Assembly (NCBI GenBank): GCA_900766045.1
Contig: CAAFTW010000046.1
Coordinates: 50,490 to 114,489 of the forward strand
Direction: 5' to 3'
Length of the DNA stretch: 64,000 nucleotides
DNA from: Clostridia bacterium
GTDB taxonomy: Bacteria > Bacillota > Clostridia > Peptostreptococcales > Anaerovoracaceae
Part shown: positions 42,170 to 51,379 of the stretch, piece after piece
How the letters are laid out: each line of letters opens with the position of its first letter
Position numbering within the stretch: the first letter of the stretch is position 1
Translations under genes and position numbers: made by a program
Notes under the pieces: model-generated
The model's database searches: none
What the model was told of the DNA's origin: nothing
The model's input: the letters and a program-made list of their open reading frames with translations, nothing else

Positions 42170-43699
42170 ATGGAAAAAGAGAGTATGTATTTTCTTGAGA
42201 GAAACTGCAGAACAGCAGTAAAGGTGCTGCTCGTGTTTGTGGCAGTTATTTCTGCTGTCATGCTTGCATCGGCATTGTCGGGTTATGTGTATGCGGATGA
42301 TGCCTCATCTGTGCAGCCGGCTGAAGTGATCCGTGTGGCACACAGCCAGGGGCAGAGAGGCATACAGAAAGCGCTGGACCGCGCCAGGGACAATGCTTCA
42401 GCTGATCATCCGTATGAGGTTGTCGTAGAGGCCGGGACATACAGGCTGAATGGAGCACTGCATATTTATTCCAATACAAAGCTGACCAGTGAGCCAGATG
42501 TGCTCTTTAAAGAAAAGAAAAGAGATAATCTTCTGAAAGTCGGGACTCCGGGAATTGATTCTCAGGCTCACGGATTTTATTACCAGAATATCACGATCAA
42601 CGGAGGAAGCTGGGATCGCTGCAGGCTGCACAATTCCACAGGAATCAAGATTGCACACGCAAAGAATGTCACGCTGGAGAACGCAGAGCTGTGCAATGCG
42701 GAAAACAGCCATCTGGTGGAAACAGCCGGTGTAGACGGGCTGACGATCCGGAACTGCCGCTTTCATGACTCCGACAGGACGGTATCCGGAAACGCGGGGT
42801 TTGAGTGTGTCCAAATCGATGTTCTGGCAAAACAGCATTTCAGTGGTTATGAAGCGCTGGATTCGGAAATCGATTACGTTTCGAAGAATATAACTATTGA
42901 AAACTGCAGTTTTGATCATATTGTGCGTACGGTCGGTTCCCATACGGCAGTTCTCGGAAGGCCCTTTCAGAATGTCGTGTTTAAGAATAACACAGTGACG
43001 AACTGCGACGATGCCGGTTTTTACATGCGCAATGTGCAGGGTCTGCAGGTCAGCGGGAATCATATTCGGTGTAAGGATAACGGTATAGCGATATTCAATA
43101 TGGTTTACACGCTCAATGGATATTTTCTGCCGAGAAGAGGGTCCCGTGCTTATTCTGCCTATGCGGAAGAGGTGAACGGCGTGATCGAGAATAACACGAT
43201 CGAGTCATCTAAGGGAAATGGGATTTATCTGCTTGGACGCAGAATTACCCGGGTATCGAAGGGAGATTCCGGTGAGGCCGTGCCAAAGGGTAATTATTAC
43301 ATTGGAAACATCAAGGTGAAAAATAATACGATTAAGACCCGGACAGACAGAATGACGCCGATTCTGGTGACCGACGGGCGGAATATTTCTATTTCCTCGA
43401 ACAAGATAACCGGACTCGGGAAAAATTCATCTGCTATCTATATTACAGATGGAAGCAGCGGCATCCGCGTGGATAAGAATCGGCTTGCTGCCCGCTGCTA
43501 TGCAGGCATCTGCACGAGAAACCGGATCAAGACATCTGCGAATATCGTCACATCCGTGAAAGGAAATTACCTGGATGTAAAAGGCGGGAAGTTCGGTATC
43601 CGGGTTTCGAGTGGAAAAGTCAGCGGGTGCAGTGGAAACACGATTCTTCACGCAAAGAAAAAATTCGGTGTGGATAAAGGATCAACGTTAAAGGCCTAG
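42170..43699 (+). CDS. Secreted right-handed beta-helix protein
   Basis: A 509-residue protein with an N-terminal signal peptide or membrane anchor (about 17-42, ending near YVYADD). An N-terminal region resembles the start of pectate-lyase-type or alginate-epimerase-like beta helices (QKALDRARD, VVVEAGTYRLNG). Many parallel-beta-helix coils follow with Asn ladders (ITIENCSFDH, VVFKNNTVTNCDDAG, VIENNTIESSKGNGIYLL). No catalytic set, sortase motif or lipobox is clear. It probably acts on, or binds, a polysaccharide outside the cell. Confidence 0.72.
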   Translation: MEKESMYFLERNCRTAVKVLLVFVAVISAVMLASALSGYVYADDASSVQPAEVIRVAHSQGQRGIQKALDRARDNASADHPYEVVVEAGTYRLNGALHIYSNTKLTSEPDVLFKEKKRDNLLKVGTPGIDSQAHGFYYQNITINGGSWDRCRLHNSTGIKIAHAKNVTLENAELCNAENSHLVETAGVDGLTIRNCRFHDSDRTVSGNAGFECVQIDVLAKQHFSGYEALDSEIDYVSKNITIENCSFDHIVRTVGSHTAVLGRPFQNVVFKNNTVTNCDDAGFYMRNVQGLQVSGNHIRCKDNGIAIFNMVYTLNGYFLPRRGSRAYSAYAEEVNGVIENNTIESSKGNGIYLLGRRITRVSKGDSGEAVPKGNYYIGNIKVKNNTIKTRTDRMTPILVTDGRNISISSNKITGLGKNSSAIYITDGSSGIRVDKNRLAARCYAGICTRNRIKTSANIVTSVKGNYLDVKGGKFGIRVSSGKVSGCSGNTILHAKKKFGVDKGSTLKA

Positions 43700-43739
43700 C
43701 GAATTATAGTCAGAAAGAGCAGTTTATCAGAGGTGGGAT

Positions 43740-44645
43740 ATGATTCAGGACATTTATCCGGAAGTGATGCATAATGAGTTTCAGAGCGGAACAGAAGCCG
43801 CACCGGAAGCAGGCAGCATCGTATTTATCTTTCGCGGGCAGAACATGTACTGCAGGAAAAAAACAAACGGAGAGCTGAAATTTCCAACGGTCCAGCTGAT
43901 TATGGATGAATGCATGCATGATGCAGAAAAACGGGGAGAGGATGCGGATGAGAAGAAAGTATATGACGCACTGTTTTCCCGCCTGACTTATCTTTTCCGG
44001 ATTGACCGGCAGAAGTTCTTTTTAATGCATGCAGAAGATGGCGTCGATTTTTCTGTAATCGGATTTGGCTGGGAATCCTTCCGGCTGCTCAGAAGTGTAA
44101 ATCCAAAAGATCTGTGTTTTGCCGGGATGACGGCCTGGCATCTTCATGTCTGGTACAGGGACAACCGTTTCTGCGGCCGCTGCGGAAAGCCGCTTTATCA
44201 CAAAGCCTGTGAGCGTGCACTGGTCTGCCGGGAATGCGGAAATACAGTTTATCCTAAAATTGCTCCGGCGGTCATTGTCGGGGTAATGAACCGCAGCCAT
44301 GATAAGATGCTGGTTACCCGATATGCAAACCGGCCATACAGGGGAGACGCGCTGATTGCCGGATTCTGTGAGATCGGAGAGACGGCGGAGGGAACGGTGA
44401 AGCGGGAGGTCATGGAAGAAGCCGGAATCCATGTGGATCATATTCGGTATTATAAAAGTCAGCCCTGGGGCTTTGATTCGAACCTCCTGATCGGTTTCTA
44501 TGCGGAAGCGGATGACAGCGAACCGATCCGGATGGATGAAACAGAGCTGGCACAGGCGGTCTGGGCGGACAAAAAGGAATTGGACAGAGATGTCAATCTG
44601 TCTTTGACGGCAGAAATGATGATGAATTTTAAAGAGAATATGTAG
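43740..44645 (+). CDS. nudC: NADH pyrophosphatase NudC (Nudix; possible RNA NAD-decapping)
   Basis: A 301-residue protein. An N-terminal domain is followed by a four-Cys zinc ribbon (FCGRCG...CRECG, about 142-163) and the Nudix box GFCEIGETAEGTVKREVMEEAGI (two adjoining motifs, about 204-226) with its REVMEE metal ligands. The NudC-specific SQPW motif follows the box (SQPWGFDSNLL, in place of SQPWPFPxS). It hydrolyses NADH and may remove NAD caps from RNA. GAGGTGGG precedes the start. It follows the beta-helix gene by 40 bases. Confidence 0.93.
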   Translation: MIQDIYPEVMHNEFQSGTEAAPEAGSIVFIFRGQNMYCRKKTNGELKFPTVQLIMDECMHDAEKRGEDADEKKVYDALFSRLTYLFRIDRQKFFLMHAEDGVDFSVIGFGWESFRLLRSVNPKDLCFAGMTAWHLHVWYRDNRFCGRCGKPLYHKACERALVCRECGNTVYPKIAPAVIVGVMNRSHDKMLVTRYANRPYRGDALIAGFCEIGETAEGTVKREVMEEAGIHVDHIRYYKSQPWGFDSNLLIGFYAEADDSEPIRMDETELAQAVWADKKELDRDVNLSLTAEMMMNFKENM

Positions 44646-44835
44646 GCGCAGTTTAGGCCTGTGCACAAAATCGTTTGGTCGTGCGGCTCGGTGCGCATTG
44701 TTTCCGTTGAAGACTAAATACTTCTTAAAAATTCTGAAATAAATTGAAAGCGCAAATCAAGAATGATATATTGAAATCAGAAACAGTCCAGTGAAAAAGT
44801 AAAGAATGATGCAAATAAGGGGAGGATGGTGGAAT

Positions 44836-45891
44836 ATGGTTAAACTGATCATTTGGCTGATTATTCTCGTGTTAGTTGTTTTACTTGTAGTGTCGAATGT
44901 TAGAATAGTACCGCAATCGCACGCATATGTTACAGAATTCTTCGGGAAGTTCAAGGCGGTGTGGGAGGCGGGCCTGCATGTAAAGATTCCGTTCTTTGAG
45001 CGTGTGGTTAAGAAGATTTCCCTAAAGGAGCAGGTGCTGGATTTCCCGCCGCAGCCGGTGATCACAAGGGATAATGTTACGATGATGATTGATTCCGTCG
45101 TCTTTATGAAGGTGTTCGATCCGAAGCTGTACACATATGGTGTGGAAAACCCGATTTCCGGACTGCAGAATCTGTCTGCCACGACGCTAAGAAACATTAT
45201 TGGAGACATGGAACTGGACCAGACGCTGACGAGCCGGGATGAGATCAACCGGAGGATGGAGCAGATCCTCGATGAGGCGACAGACCCGTGGGGAATCAAG
45301 GTTTCCCGAGTAGAAATTAAAAACATCCAGCCGCCGAAAGAAATTGAAGAGGTCATGACCAAGCAGATGCGTGCAGAGCGTGAACGCCGTCAGACTGTTC
45401 TGGAGGCGCAGGCGCATCAGGAAGCGGTTGTCAGCCGCGCCGAGGGAGACAAAAAGGCGAAAATCCTAAGTGCAGAGGCAGAAAGGGATGCGCAGATTGC
45501 ACTCGCAGAAGGCCGTTCCCGTTCGATTAAAATGGTTTATCAGGCAGAAGCAGAAGGTCTGGAAGCCCTGAAAAATGCTAATGTCAGTGAGACAGTCCTT
45601 CGTCTGAAAGGCCTGGAGGCTCTGAAAGATGTCTCCGACGGACGCGCAACCAAGATCTTTATGCCTTCAGATATTACAGAATTGGTCTCTACACTGGGAA
45701 CAGCTGCAGAGGCAATGGGGATCGGCGATTCTATTCCGGTTGATCACATGCCGAAGAAGAAGCCGCAGGTTCCAAAAGATCCCTGTATAACGCCGGAAAC
45801 AGGGAAAGGAGGAGTAGAAGCATCTGAGACTTCAAGGAAAATCATCGCCGATGTCGAGGACAATGAGCAGAGCCTTGACGGAGATGAATAA
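44836..45891 (+). CDS. SPFH/Band 7 (stomatin-like, QmcA family) membrane protein
   Basis: A 351-residue protein: one N-terminal membrane helix (about 3-22), the Band 7 domain (about 25-180; VTEFFGKFKAVWEAGLHVKIPFFERVV in two adjacent blocks) and a long Ala/Glu-rich coiled coil (about 180-250; AERERRQTVLEAQAHQEAVV) as in oligomerising stomatins. A charged tail follows. Such proteins form membrane rings that organise microdomains or control proteases. The partner NfeD gene is not seen next to it. AAGGGGAGG lies before the ATG at 44836. Confidence 0.9.
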   Translation: MVKLIIWLIILVLVVLLVVSNVRIVPQSHAYVTEFFGKFKAVWEAGLHVKIPFFERVVKKISLKEQVLDFPPQPVITRDNVTMMIDSVVFMKVFDPKLYTYGVENPISGLQNLSATTLRNIIGDMELDQTLTSRDEINRRMEQILDEATDPWGIKVSRVEIKNIQPPKEIEEVMTKQMRAERERRQTVLEAQAHQEAVVSRAEGDKKAKILSAEAERDAQIALAEGRSRSIKMVYQAEAEGLEALKNANVSETVLRLKGLEALKDVSDGRATKIFMPSDITELVSTLGTAAEAMGIGDSIPVDHMPKKKPQVPKDPCITPETGKGGVEASETSRKIIADVEDNEQSLDGDE

Positions 45892-46076
45892 TCATAAACA
45901 TTACGGCGAAATTCTGGAGTTTTCGGATCCGGGGTGCAGAGTCAGTGAACGCAGGCATCTGTAAACAGCAATGTTTTATGAACAGCATCCGGAAAGATAT
46001 TGGAATGTGCGAAGTTCGTTTAGCATAACTTCACCAATTGTTCATCTTAATTCGTGGATTCACCACAGTAATTTGC

Positions 46077-46196
46077 TATAGTAATAACTGTCAAAGGGAA
46101 GTGCCGATCCCGGAGACAGTGATAAATAAATCATAAACTCTCTTTTTCATGAAACATTGCAGGGAAAAGGCCAGCCGCGAGGCTGGCCTTTTCCTT
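46077..46196 (+). ncRNA. Candidate small RNA of about 110 nt
   Basis: An extended -10 promoter TGCTATAGT (46074-46082) is followed at the expected start by the hairpin ACTGTC...GACAGT (46087-46120, with inner GGGA/TCCC). An AT-rich single-stranded stretch comes next, then a strong terminator with a perfect 14-bp stem, GGAAAAGGCCAGCC/GGCTGGCCTTTTCC (46163-46194). No open frame is seen. There is no good -35 box. It could alternatively be the 3' end of the stomatin-like gene transcript, but it begins 190 bases after that stop. Confidence 0.45.
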
Positions 46197-46197
46197 T
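46163..46197 (+). terminator. Strong Rho-independent terminator
   Basis: A 14-bp perfect stem with a GCGA loop and T-rich 3' side. It ends the candidate small RNA and/or the stomatin-like gene. Confidence 0.9.
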
Positions 46198-46312
46198 GCT
46201 GAATCAAATGAGTAAAATTGAAATGCATAATGAATCATTGTTATACAGTATACAAGACGGCGTTAGACGCATTGTTGTAACTTGGGTAGTGAGCTGAATC
46301 CCGACAGATTTA

Positions 46313-46348
46313 TAGAAAAATTTCCCTGCCCATCCGGAGCAGGGAAAT
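46313..46348 (-). terminator. Rho-independent terminator of thrS
   Basis: On the minus strand ATTTCCCTGC pairs with GCAGGGAAAT around an 8-9-base loop and runs into TTTTTC. It lies 50 bases after the thrS stop. Confidence 0.85.
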
Positions 46349-46397
46349 TACATGTCACATATTAAGCTTCAAGATCAGACTGTAATCTGTTTATTCA

Positions 46398-48167
46398 TTA
46401 AAACTCTGTTACGAGGTCCAGTGTGTACTCTTCGTTCTGCTTCTTGCAGACTTCGATGAACTTATCCAGCGGAACGTTCTGAACCTGCTTGTTGGAGCCT
46501 CTGAGATTGATGGAAACGGTGTTTTCTGCTGCTTCCTTGTCTCCGACAACCAGGATGTATGGATCCTTGTAGTTCTTATAGTTCTTGATCTTCTCACGCA
46601 TGTTCTTATCGGTGTAGTCTGCCTCTACGCGGATACCGGCATCAGTCAGGGCAGAAACGACTTTCTTTGCGTATTCGTTGTGCTCCTGGCGGATTGGAAC
46701 TACGGCCACCTGATACGGGTTCAGCCAGAATGGGAATGCGCCCTTGAAGTTCTCGGTCAGGATTCCGATGAAACGCTCAACGGATCCGAAGATTGCGCGG
46801 TGCAGCATGACCGGCATCTTCTGAACGCCGTCCTCATCTGTGTATTTACAGTCGAAGTTCAGCGGCAGCTGGAAGTCGAGCTGGATGGTACCCATCTGCC
46901 ACTCTCTTCCCAGAGCATCGGTCATCTTCAGGTCGATCTTAGGACCGTAGAATGCACCGTCGCCCTCGTTAATCTCGTAGTTTCCTTCTCCGTAAACTTT
47001 GTCGAGGATGGCTTTCAGGTCTGCTTCTGCGCGGTTCCATGTCTCGATATCTCCCATGAAGTCGTCCGGACGTGTGGACAGCTCAGCCTTATAGGTCAGG
47101 CCGAATGTGCCGTAGATCTTCTCGGCGATGCTCATGATGTCGGCGATTTCGTCACCGATCTGGTCTTCTTTCAGCAGGATATGAGCGTCGTCCTGACGGA
47201 ACATCTGTACACGGAAGAGTCCGTTCAGTTCTCCGGACTTCTCTCTTCTGTGAATAACGTCTGTCTGGCTGATTCTGAACGGCAGATCCTTATAGCTTCT
47301 GACATCTCTCTTATAAACCAGAATGGCGTTCGGGCAGTTCATCGGCTTGCAGGCGAATACGCGGTCTCCCTCGTTTCCTGCCGGGATGATGAACATGTTC
47401 TGTACGTAGTGACCCCAGTGTCCGGATGTCTCCCAGATCTCTTTTCCGCTGATAACCGGTCCGGAAATCTCCATGTAGTCATGCGCATCATGGATCTTTC
47501 TCCAGAATGCCATCAGTGCGTTGAAAAGCTTCCAGCCTCTTGGCAGCCAGAACGGCATTCCCGGTGCACTTGGATCAAACATGAACAGGTCGAGCTGTTT
47601 GCCGAGCTTCTTATGATCGCGCTCCATAGCTTCCTTAATGAGCTTCTTATGCTCTTTCAGCTCCTGCTTGCTTGGGAATGCGTAAACGTAAATTCTCTGC
47701 AGCTGCTCTCTGTTCTCGTCGCCTCTCCAGTAAGAACCGGAAGAAGACTTGATTTCGAAAGCAACGTTCAGCAGTTCCGCGGAGTTGTCAACGTGAGGAC
47801 CTGTGCACAGGTCGACGTAATCGTCTCCGGTATAGTAAATGGTGATCTTCTCATCTTCTGGAAGATCCTCGATGAGTTCTGTCTTGAATTTCTGGTCCTT
47901 GAAGATGTCCAGAGCTTCTGCTCTGCTGACCTCCTTGCGGGTCCAGTCTTCCTTTCTCTTCAGAATCTCATGCATTTTATCTTCGATGGTTTTGAAATCG
48001 TCATTCGTGATCGTTCGCGGAAGCACGAAATCGTAATAGAAACCGTCCGCAATCTGCGGTCCGATCGCGTACTGTACGTTCTCTTTGCCAAAAATCTCAA
48101 TAACGGCCTTTGCAAGAATGTGTGCCATTGAATGGCGATAAACCTGTAAGAATTGTTCCTTTTCCAT
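46398..48167 (-). CDS. thrS: Threonyl-tRNA synthetase, without N-terminal TGS domain
   Basis: A 589-residue class II synthetase. The editing domain comes first (HSMAHILA near residue 12; the zinc-like CTGPHV later). The catalytic core has motif 2/3 regions and zinc ligands in KPMNCPNAIL, VIHRREKSGELNGLFRVQMFRQDDAH in adjoining blocks, and LHRAIFGSVERFIGIL. A C-terminal anticodon-binding domain (VAVVPIRQEHNEYAKKV) completes it. Standard ThrRS has about 640 residues with a leading TGS domain, absent here. No T-box is seen in the short leader. AGGGG lies 8 bases before the ATG. Confidence 0.96.
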   Translation of the reverse strand: MEKEQFLQVYRHSMAHILAKAVIEIFGKENVQYAIGPQIADGFYYDFVLPRTITNDDFKTIEDKMHEILKRKEDWTRKEVSRAEALDIFKDQKFKTELIEDLPEDEKITIYYTGDDYVDLCTGPHVDNSAELLNVAFEIKSSSGSYWRGDENREQLQRIYVYAFPSKQELKEHKKLIKEAMERDHKKLGKQLDLFMFDPSAPGMPFWLPRGWKLFNALMAFWRKIHDAHDYMEISGPVISGKEIWETSGHWGHYVQNMFIIPAGNEGDRVFACKPMNCPNAILVYKRDVRSYKDLPFRISQTDVIHRREKSGELNGLFRVQMFRQDDAHILLKEDQIGDEIADIMSIAEKIYGTFGLTYKAELSTRPDDFMGDIETWNRAEADLKAILDKVYGEGNYEINEGDGAFYGPKIDLKMTDALGREWQMGTIQLDFQLPLNFDCKYTDEDGVQKMPVMLHRAIFGSVERFIGILTENFKGAFPFWLNPYQVAVVPIRQEHNEYAKKVVSALTDAGIRVEADYTDKNMREKIKNYKNYKDPYILVVGDKEAAENTVSINLRGSNKQVQNVPLDKFIEVCKKQNEEYTLDLVTEF

Positions 48168-48505
48168 AAGTTAACCCCTAACATTTTGTAGATTTTGTTT
48201 CTATAGCTAATTATTATACGTTAGAGACCTTGAAATGTAAAGGGATTGGCAGAATCTTTATCGGTTCATGATAATTTTTGGCAAACTCAGAGCCCAGTAT
48301 ATACAGATACAGAGCTGTTTTCTGCGGAGCAGGCAGGCATTTTCACCCTGGATCTTGCAATTTGCCGCTGGGGCAGGTATGATGAAAGATACGCTGCAGG
48401 CCGACAAAAATCTTCCTTGCAAGGAGGAATTTTGTCTGAAACAGCAAAACAGGAAATGTAAACTGTGTCTGTTATATATAATTGTAGGAAAAAGAGGGAA
48501 CTGAA
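48168..48505. other. Divergent intergenic region between thrS and nrdG
   Basis: Contains the thrS promoter region (AT-rich, 48180-48240). A TATAAT (48477-48482) lies 24 bases before the nrdG start. AAGGAGG occurs at 48419-48425 without a gene of size behind it. No clear NrdR box pair is seen; a half-site-like ACTGTGTC lies at 48462-48469. Confidence 0.35.
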
Positions 48506-49009
48506 TTGTATTACGGAAATATAAAAAATTATGATGTGGCAAACGGACTCGGTGTCAGGGTTTCGCTGTTCGTGTCGGGATGCCGGAATCACTGCGAGGG
48601 ATGTTTTCAGCCGGAGACCTGGGACTTTAAATATGGAAAGCCGTTTACGAAGCAGACGGAGCAGGAGCTGCTGGACATGCTGAAGCCGGACTATATCGCA
48701 GGATTTACCTGCCTTGGCGGCGAGCCGTTTGAGCCGGAGAATCAGGAGGTGCTGGCGGGGCTGTTCAGAACGATTAAGGAGACATATCCGAAGAAGACGA
48801 TCTGGTGCTACACGGGTTACCGCTGGGGTGAAGACCTGGCCGAAGGCGGAAGCAAGTACACGCCTTACACGGACAGCATGCTGAATGACATCGATGTGCT
48901 GGTGGACGGCAGATTCGTTATGGAGCAGAAAGATATCACGCTGCATTTCAGAGGCAGCAGAAACCAGAGAATCCTGAATCCAAAGACAGGAGAAATTCTG
49001 GACGTATAG
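48506..49009 (+). CDS. nrdG: Anaerobic ribonucleotide reductase activating protein
   Basis: A 167-residue radical SAM enzyme that forms the glycyl radical on NrdD. It has the family's SAM-cluster motif CRNHCEGC (CxxxCxxC), then FTCLGGEPFEPEN and IWCYTGYRWGED. The TTG start at 48506 lies 6 bases after AGAGGGAA; no ATG is nearby in frame. It is separated from nrdD by 12 kb, whereas the two are usually adjacent. Confidence 0.95.
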   Translation: MYYGNIKNYDVANGLGVRVSLFVSGCRNHCEGCFQPETWDFKYGKPFTKQTEQELLDMLKPDYIAGFTCLGGEPFEPENQEVLAGLFRTIKETYPKKTIWCYTGYRWGEDLAEGGSKYTPYTDSMLNDIDVLVDGRFVMEQKDITLHFRGSRNQRILNPKTGEILDV

Positions 49010-49051
49010 TTCCCAGGATTTAGATGCTGATTCAGAAATGTATGGTTCTGT

Positions 49052-49080
49052 TTGACAAGTATTTTCAAACGTGCTATTAT
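49052..49080 (+). promoter_or_regulatory. Promoter of the rimP-nusA-infB operon
   Basis: TTGACA (49052-49057), a 17-base spacer and the extended -10 TGCTATTAT (49072-49080) make a near-consensus promoter. It drives the translation/transcription cluster. Confidence 0.8.
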
Positions 49081-49108
49081 TGCAGTGCAAGTAATTATGA
49101 GTTATCGT

Positions 49109-49147
49109 AAAGAGTGGGCTTCGGTCCGCTCTTTCAGTTTTGTTAGG
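49109..49147 (+). promoter_or_regulatory. Leader hairpin before rimP
   Basis: AAAGAGTGGGC pairs with GTCCGCTCTTT around a short CTTCG-like loop and is followed by CAGTTTTGTT. The weak T-tract suggests an attenuator that NusA or another factor could influence. The ribosome site TAGGGG lies directly after it. Confidence 0.45.
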
Positions 49148-49156
49148 GGTAATTTT

Positions 49157-49645
49157 ATGGCCGGCAGTGGAAAAATCGTAAAACTGACGGAAGATCTCCT
49201 GCAGGATTTTCTCAGAGAAAATGGCTTGAGCCTTTATCATACAGAGTTCAAGCGTGAGGGAAAAGACTGGTATCTGAATGTCTTTATTGACAAGATGCCG
49301 GATGAAAACGGGCAGGAGCAGTATGTCAGCAGCAATGACTGTGAGCAGGTAAGCCGTTATCTGAGCGAGCGTCTGGATGAGAAGGATCCGATTTCGCAGA
49401 ACTATTATCTGCAGGTGAGCTCGCCGGGGCTGGACCGCCAGCTGTATGAGCAGAAAGATTATGACCGGTACGCGGGACGGCTTGTCGATGTCAGGCTCTA
49501 CGCGGCTGTGAATGGAAGTAAGGAACACCAGGGTACACTGGTCGGATGCAAGGACGGAAAAGTGGTCATCCGGGATGAAGATGGAAATGAAATCGCGTTT
49601 CCGCAGGATCAGGTTGTGAAGACTTGTCTGGCGGTCGTTTTCTAA
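49157..49645 (+). CDS. rimP: Ribosome maturation factor RimP
   Basis: A 162-residue protein for 30S subunit assembly. It has LSLYHTEFKREGKDWYLNVFID, CEQVSRYLSERLD and YYLQVSSPGLDRQL, the RimP signature, then an SH3-like C-terminal domain. The start at 49157 follows TAGGGGTAATTTT. It comes first in the operon, just before nusA, the conserved bacterial order. Confidence 0.95.
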   Translation: MAGSGKIVKLTEDLLQDFLRENGLSLYHTEFKREGKDWYLNVFIDKMPDENGQEQYVSSNDCEQVSRYLSERLDEKDPISQNYYLQVSSPGLDRQLYEQKDYDRYAGRLVDVRLYAAVNGSKEHQGTLVGCKDGKVVIRDEDGNEIAFPQDQVVKTCLAVVF

Positions 49646-49661
49646 GGAGGAATAAGGGAAG

Positions 49662-50972
49662 ATGAACAAGGAATTTATAGCGGCCTTGAATGATCTCGAG
49701 AAGGAAAAGAATATTTCCAAGGATAAACTTCTGGAGACGATTGAGCTTGCTCTGCTTTCTGCGTATAAGAAAAATTACGGAACAGCTCAGAATGTCCGTG
49801 TGGTAATCGATCGTGAAACAGGAGACATTCAGGTTCTCATGAGAAAGGATGTCGTCGATGAGGATGATTACTATGACGACATGCTGGAGATTCCGATCTC
49901 TGCTGCGCATGAAATTGATCCGCGTTATGAAATCGGAGACAGCATTGAATTCAGTGTTATGCCGAAGGATTTCGGACGTATTGCCGCACAGACAGCCAAA
50001 CAGGTTGTCGTACAGCAGATCAGAGAGATCGAGCGTGACATGGTCTATGATGAGTTCAGCACCCGTCAGGGTGAAATTCTCACCGGTACGGTTCAGCGCC
50101 GCAGCGGAAACACGCTGTATGTCAGCCTGGGCTCTACAGAAGGGATTCTGCCTGGAAAAGAGCAGGTGCCGAATGAACACTTTGATATCAGAGACCGCCT
50201 GAAGGTCTATATCATGGACGTCAAGAAGGCGAACAAAGGACCGCAGGTATTCTTAAGCCGTTCTCATCCGGGCCTGGTCAAGGGACTTTTTGAGATGGAA
50301 GTTCCGGAGATTCAGGACGGAATCGTCGAGATCAGGGGAACAGCCAGAGAAGCGGGATCCCGTACCAAGATGGCCGTCTTCAGCAATGATCCTGAGGTCG
50401 ATCCGGTGGGTGCATGTGTCGGAACCAGAGGAAGCCGTGTTCAGACAGTTGTCGACGAGCTTTCCGGAGAGAAGATCGACATTATCAACTGGAGCGACGA
50501 TCCGCAGCAGCTGATTAAGAATGTCCTGAGTCCGGCGGATGTGGAGCAGGTCGTTATTGAAGATTCGGAGACGAAGTCCGCAACGGCGGTTGTTCCGGAT
50601 GATCAGCTGTCTCTGGCAATCGGAAAGCAGGGACAGAACGTCCGTCTTGCCGCAAAGGTAAGCGGATGGAAAATCGATATCCAGAGCCATAATCAGTTCC
50701 TTGACCGCCTGCAGAGGGAGGCCGAGGAGGCACAGATGGCTCAGGAAGAGCCAGATGAGGCAGATGAGCTTCAGGCAGCGGCGGAAACAGCGGACGAGAA
50801 TGCTGCAGCACCGGAAGAAGAGGCTCAGATCCCGGCTGATGCAGAAGAAACTGAGGCTCCGGCTTCTGAAGAGGGGGCTACACCGGAGCTTTCCGAAGAG
50901 GAAACTGCCGCTGATCCGGAAGATGCTGAGGCAGAAACTGCTCCGGCAGATATCCCGGATGAAGAGGCTTAA
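49662..50972 (+). CDS. nusA: Transcription termination/antitermination factor NusA
   Basis: A 436-residue RNA polymerase-binding factor. The N-terminal domain (about 1-125) is followed by an S1 domain (about 135-200) and two KH domains (about 205-345; VGTRGSRVQTVVDELSGEKIDI, SLAIGKQGQNVRLAAKVSGWKIDI in parts). The last 80 or so residues are a strongly acidic Ala/Glu/Asp-rich tail. It lacks the E. coli AR repeats. AAGGAGG precedes the ATG. Confidence 0.96.
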   Translation: MNKEFIAALNDLEKEKNISKDKLLETIELALLSAYKKNYGTAQNVRVVIDRETGDIQVLMRKDVVDEDDYYDDMLEIPISAAHEIDPRYEIGDSIEFSVMPKDFGRIAAQTAKQVVVQQIREIERDMVYDEFSTRQGEILTGTVQRRSGNTLYVSLGSTEGILPGKEQVPNEHFDIRDRLKVYIMDVKKANKGPQVFLSRSHPGLVKGLFEMEVPEIQDGIVEIRGTAREAGSRTKMAVFSNDPEVDPVGACVGTRGSRVQTVVDELSGEKIDIINWSDDPQQLIKNVLSPADVEQVVIEDSETKSATAVVPDDQLSLAIGKQGQNVRLAAKVSGWKIDIQSHNQFLDRLQREAEEAQMAQEEPDEADELQAAAETADENAAAPEEEAQIPADAEETEAPASEEGATPELSEEETAADPEDAEAETAPADIPDEEA

Positions 50973-51067
50973 TTCAATCATTCAGATAATCAGTTTCCGG
51001 AAACATACCGGAGATCAGGCACGGCAGGGTGTTTCCTTGCGGGTGCCCGGTGGAAGGAGGGTGTGTT

Positions 51068-51379
51068 TTGTCCAGCAGACGTCAGAACCATGAAGAGCCG
51101 ATGAGAAGATGCATCGGCTGCATGACCTCTAAACCGCAGAAAGAACTGATCCGGATCGCTTATCGTGACGGTGCGCTCACGGTGGATAAGACCGGGAAGG
51201 CGCCGGGCAGGGGCGTGTATCTCTGCAGGCAGGAATCATGCATTGCGATGGCGGAAAAGAGAAACGGACTTCAGCGTGCGCTGAAGACAGGCTTCACGAA
51301 AGAGCAGACCGCGAAGGTCTATGAAGAAGTGCGCAGCCTGATCAGCGCTGACGGGGAAGGCATGGAGAAAAATGAATAA
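51068..51379 (+). CDS. rnpM: RNase P modulator RnpM (YlxR family)
   Basis: A 103-residue protein with PMRRCIGCMTSKPQKELIRI, GRGVYLCRQESC and a basic C-terminal half, the YlxR/DUF448 pattern. The Bacillus homologue binds RNase P RNA. A TTG start at 51068 is chosen because AAGGAGG (51055-51061) lies 6 bases before it. Its end overlaps the ylxQ start by 8 bases. Confidence 0.9.
   Translation: MSSRRQNHEEPMRRCIGCMTSKPQKELIRIAYRDGALTVDKTGKAPGRGVYLCRQESCIAMAEKRNGLQRALKTGFTKEQTAKVYEEVRSLISADGEGMEKNE

Noticed and set aside
46680..48131. A 483-codon plus-strand frame opposite thrS
   Set aside because: Shadow of thrS, with no promoter or ribosome site.
48419..48463. Small gene behind AAGGAGG upstream of nrdG
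   Set aside because: The only frame in reach is about nine codons long, with no conserved feature.
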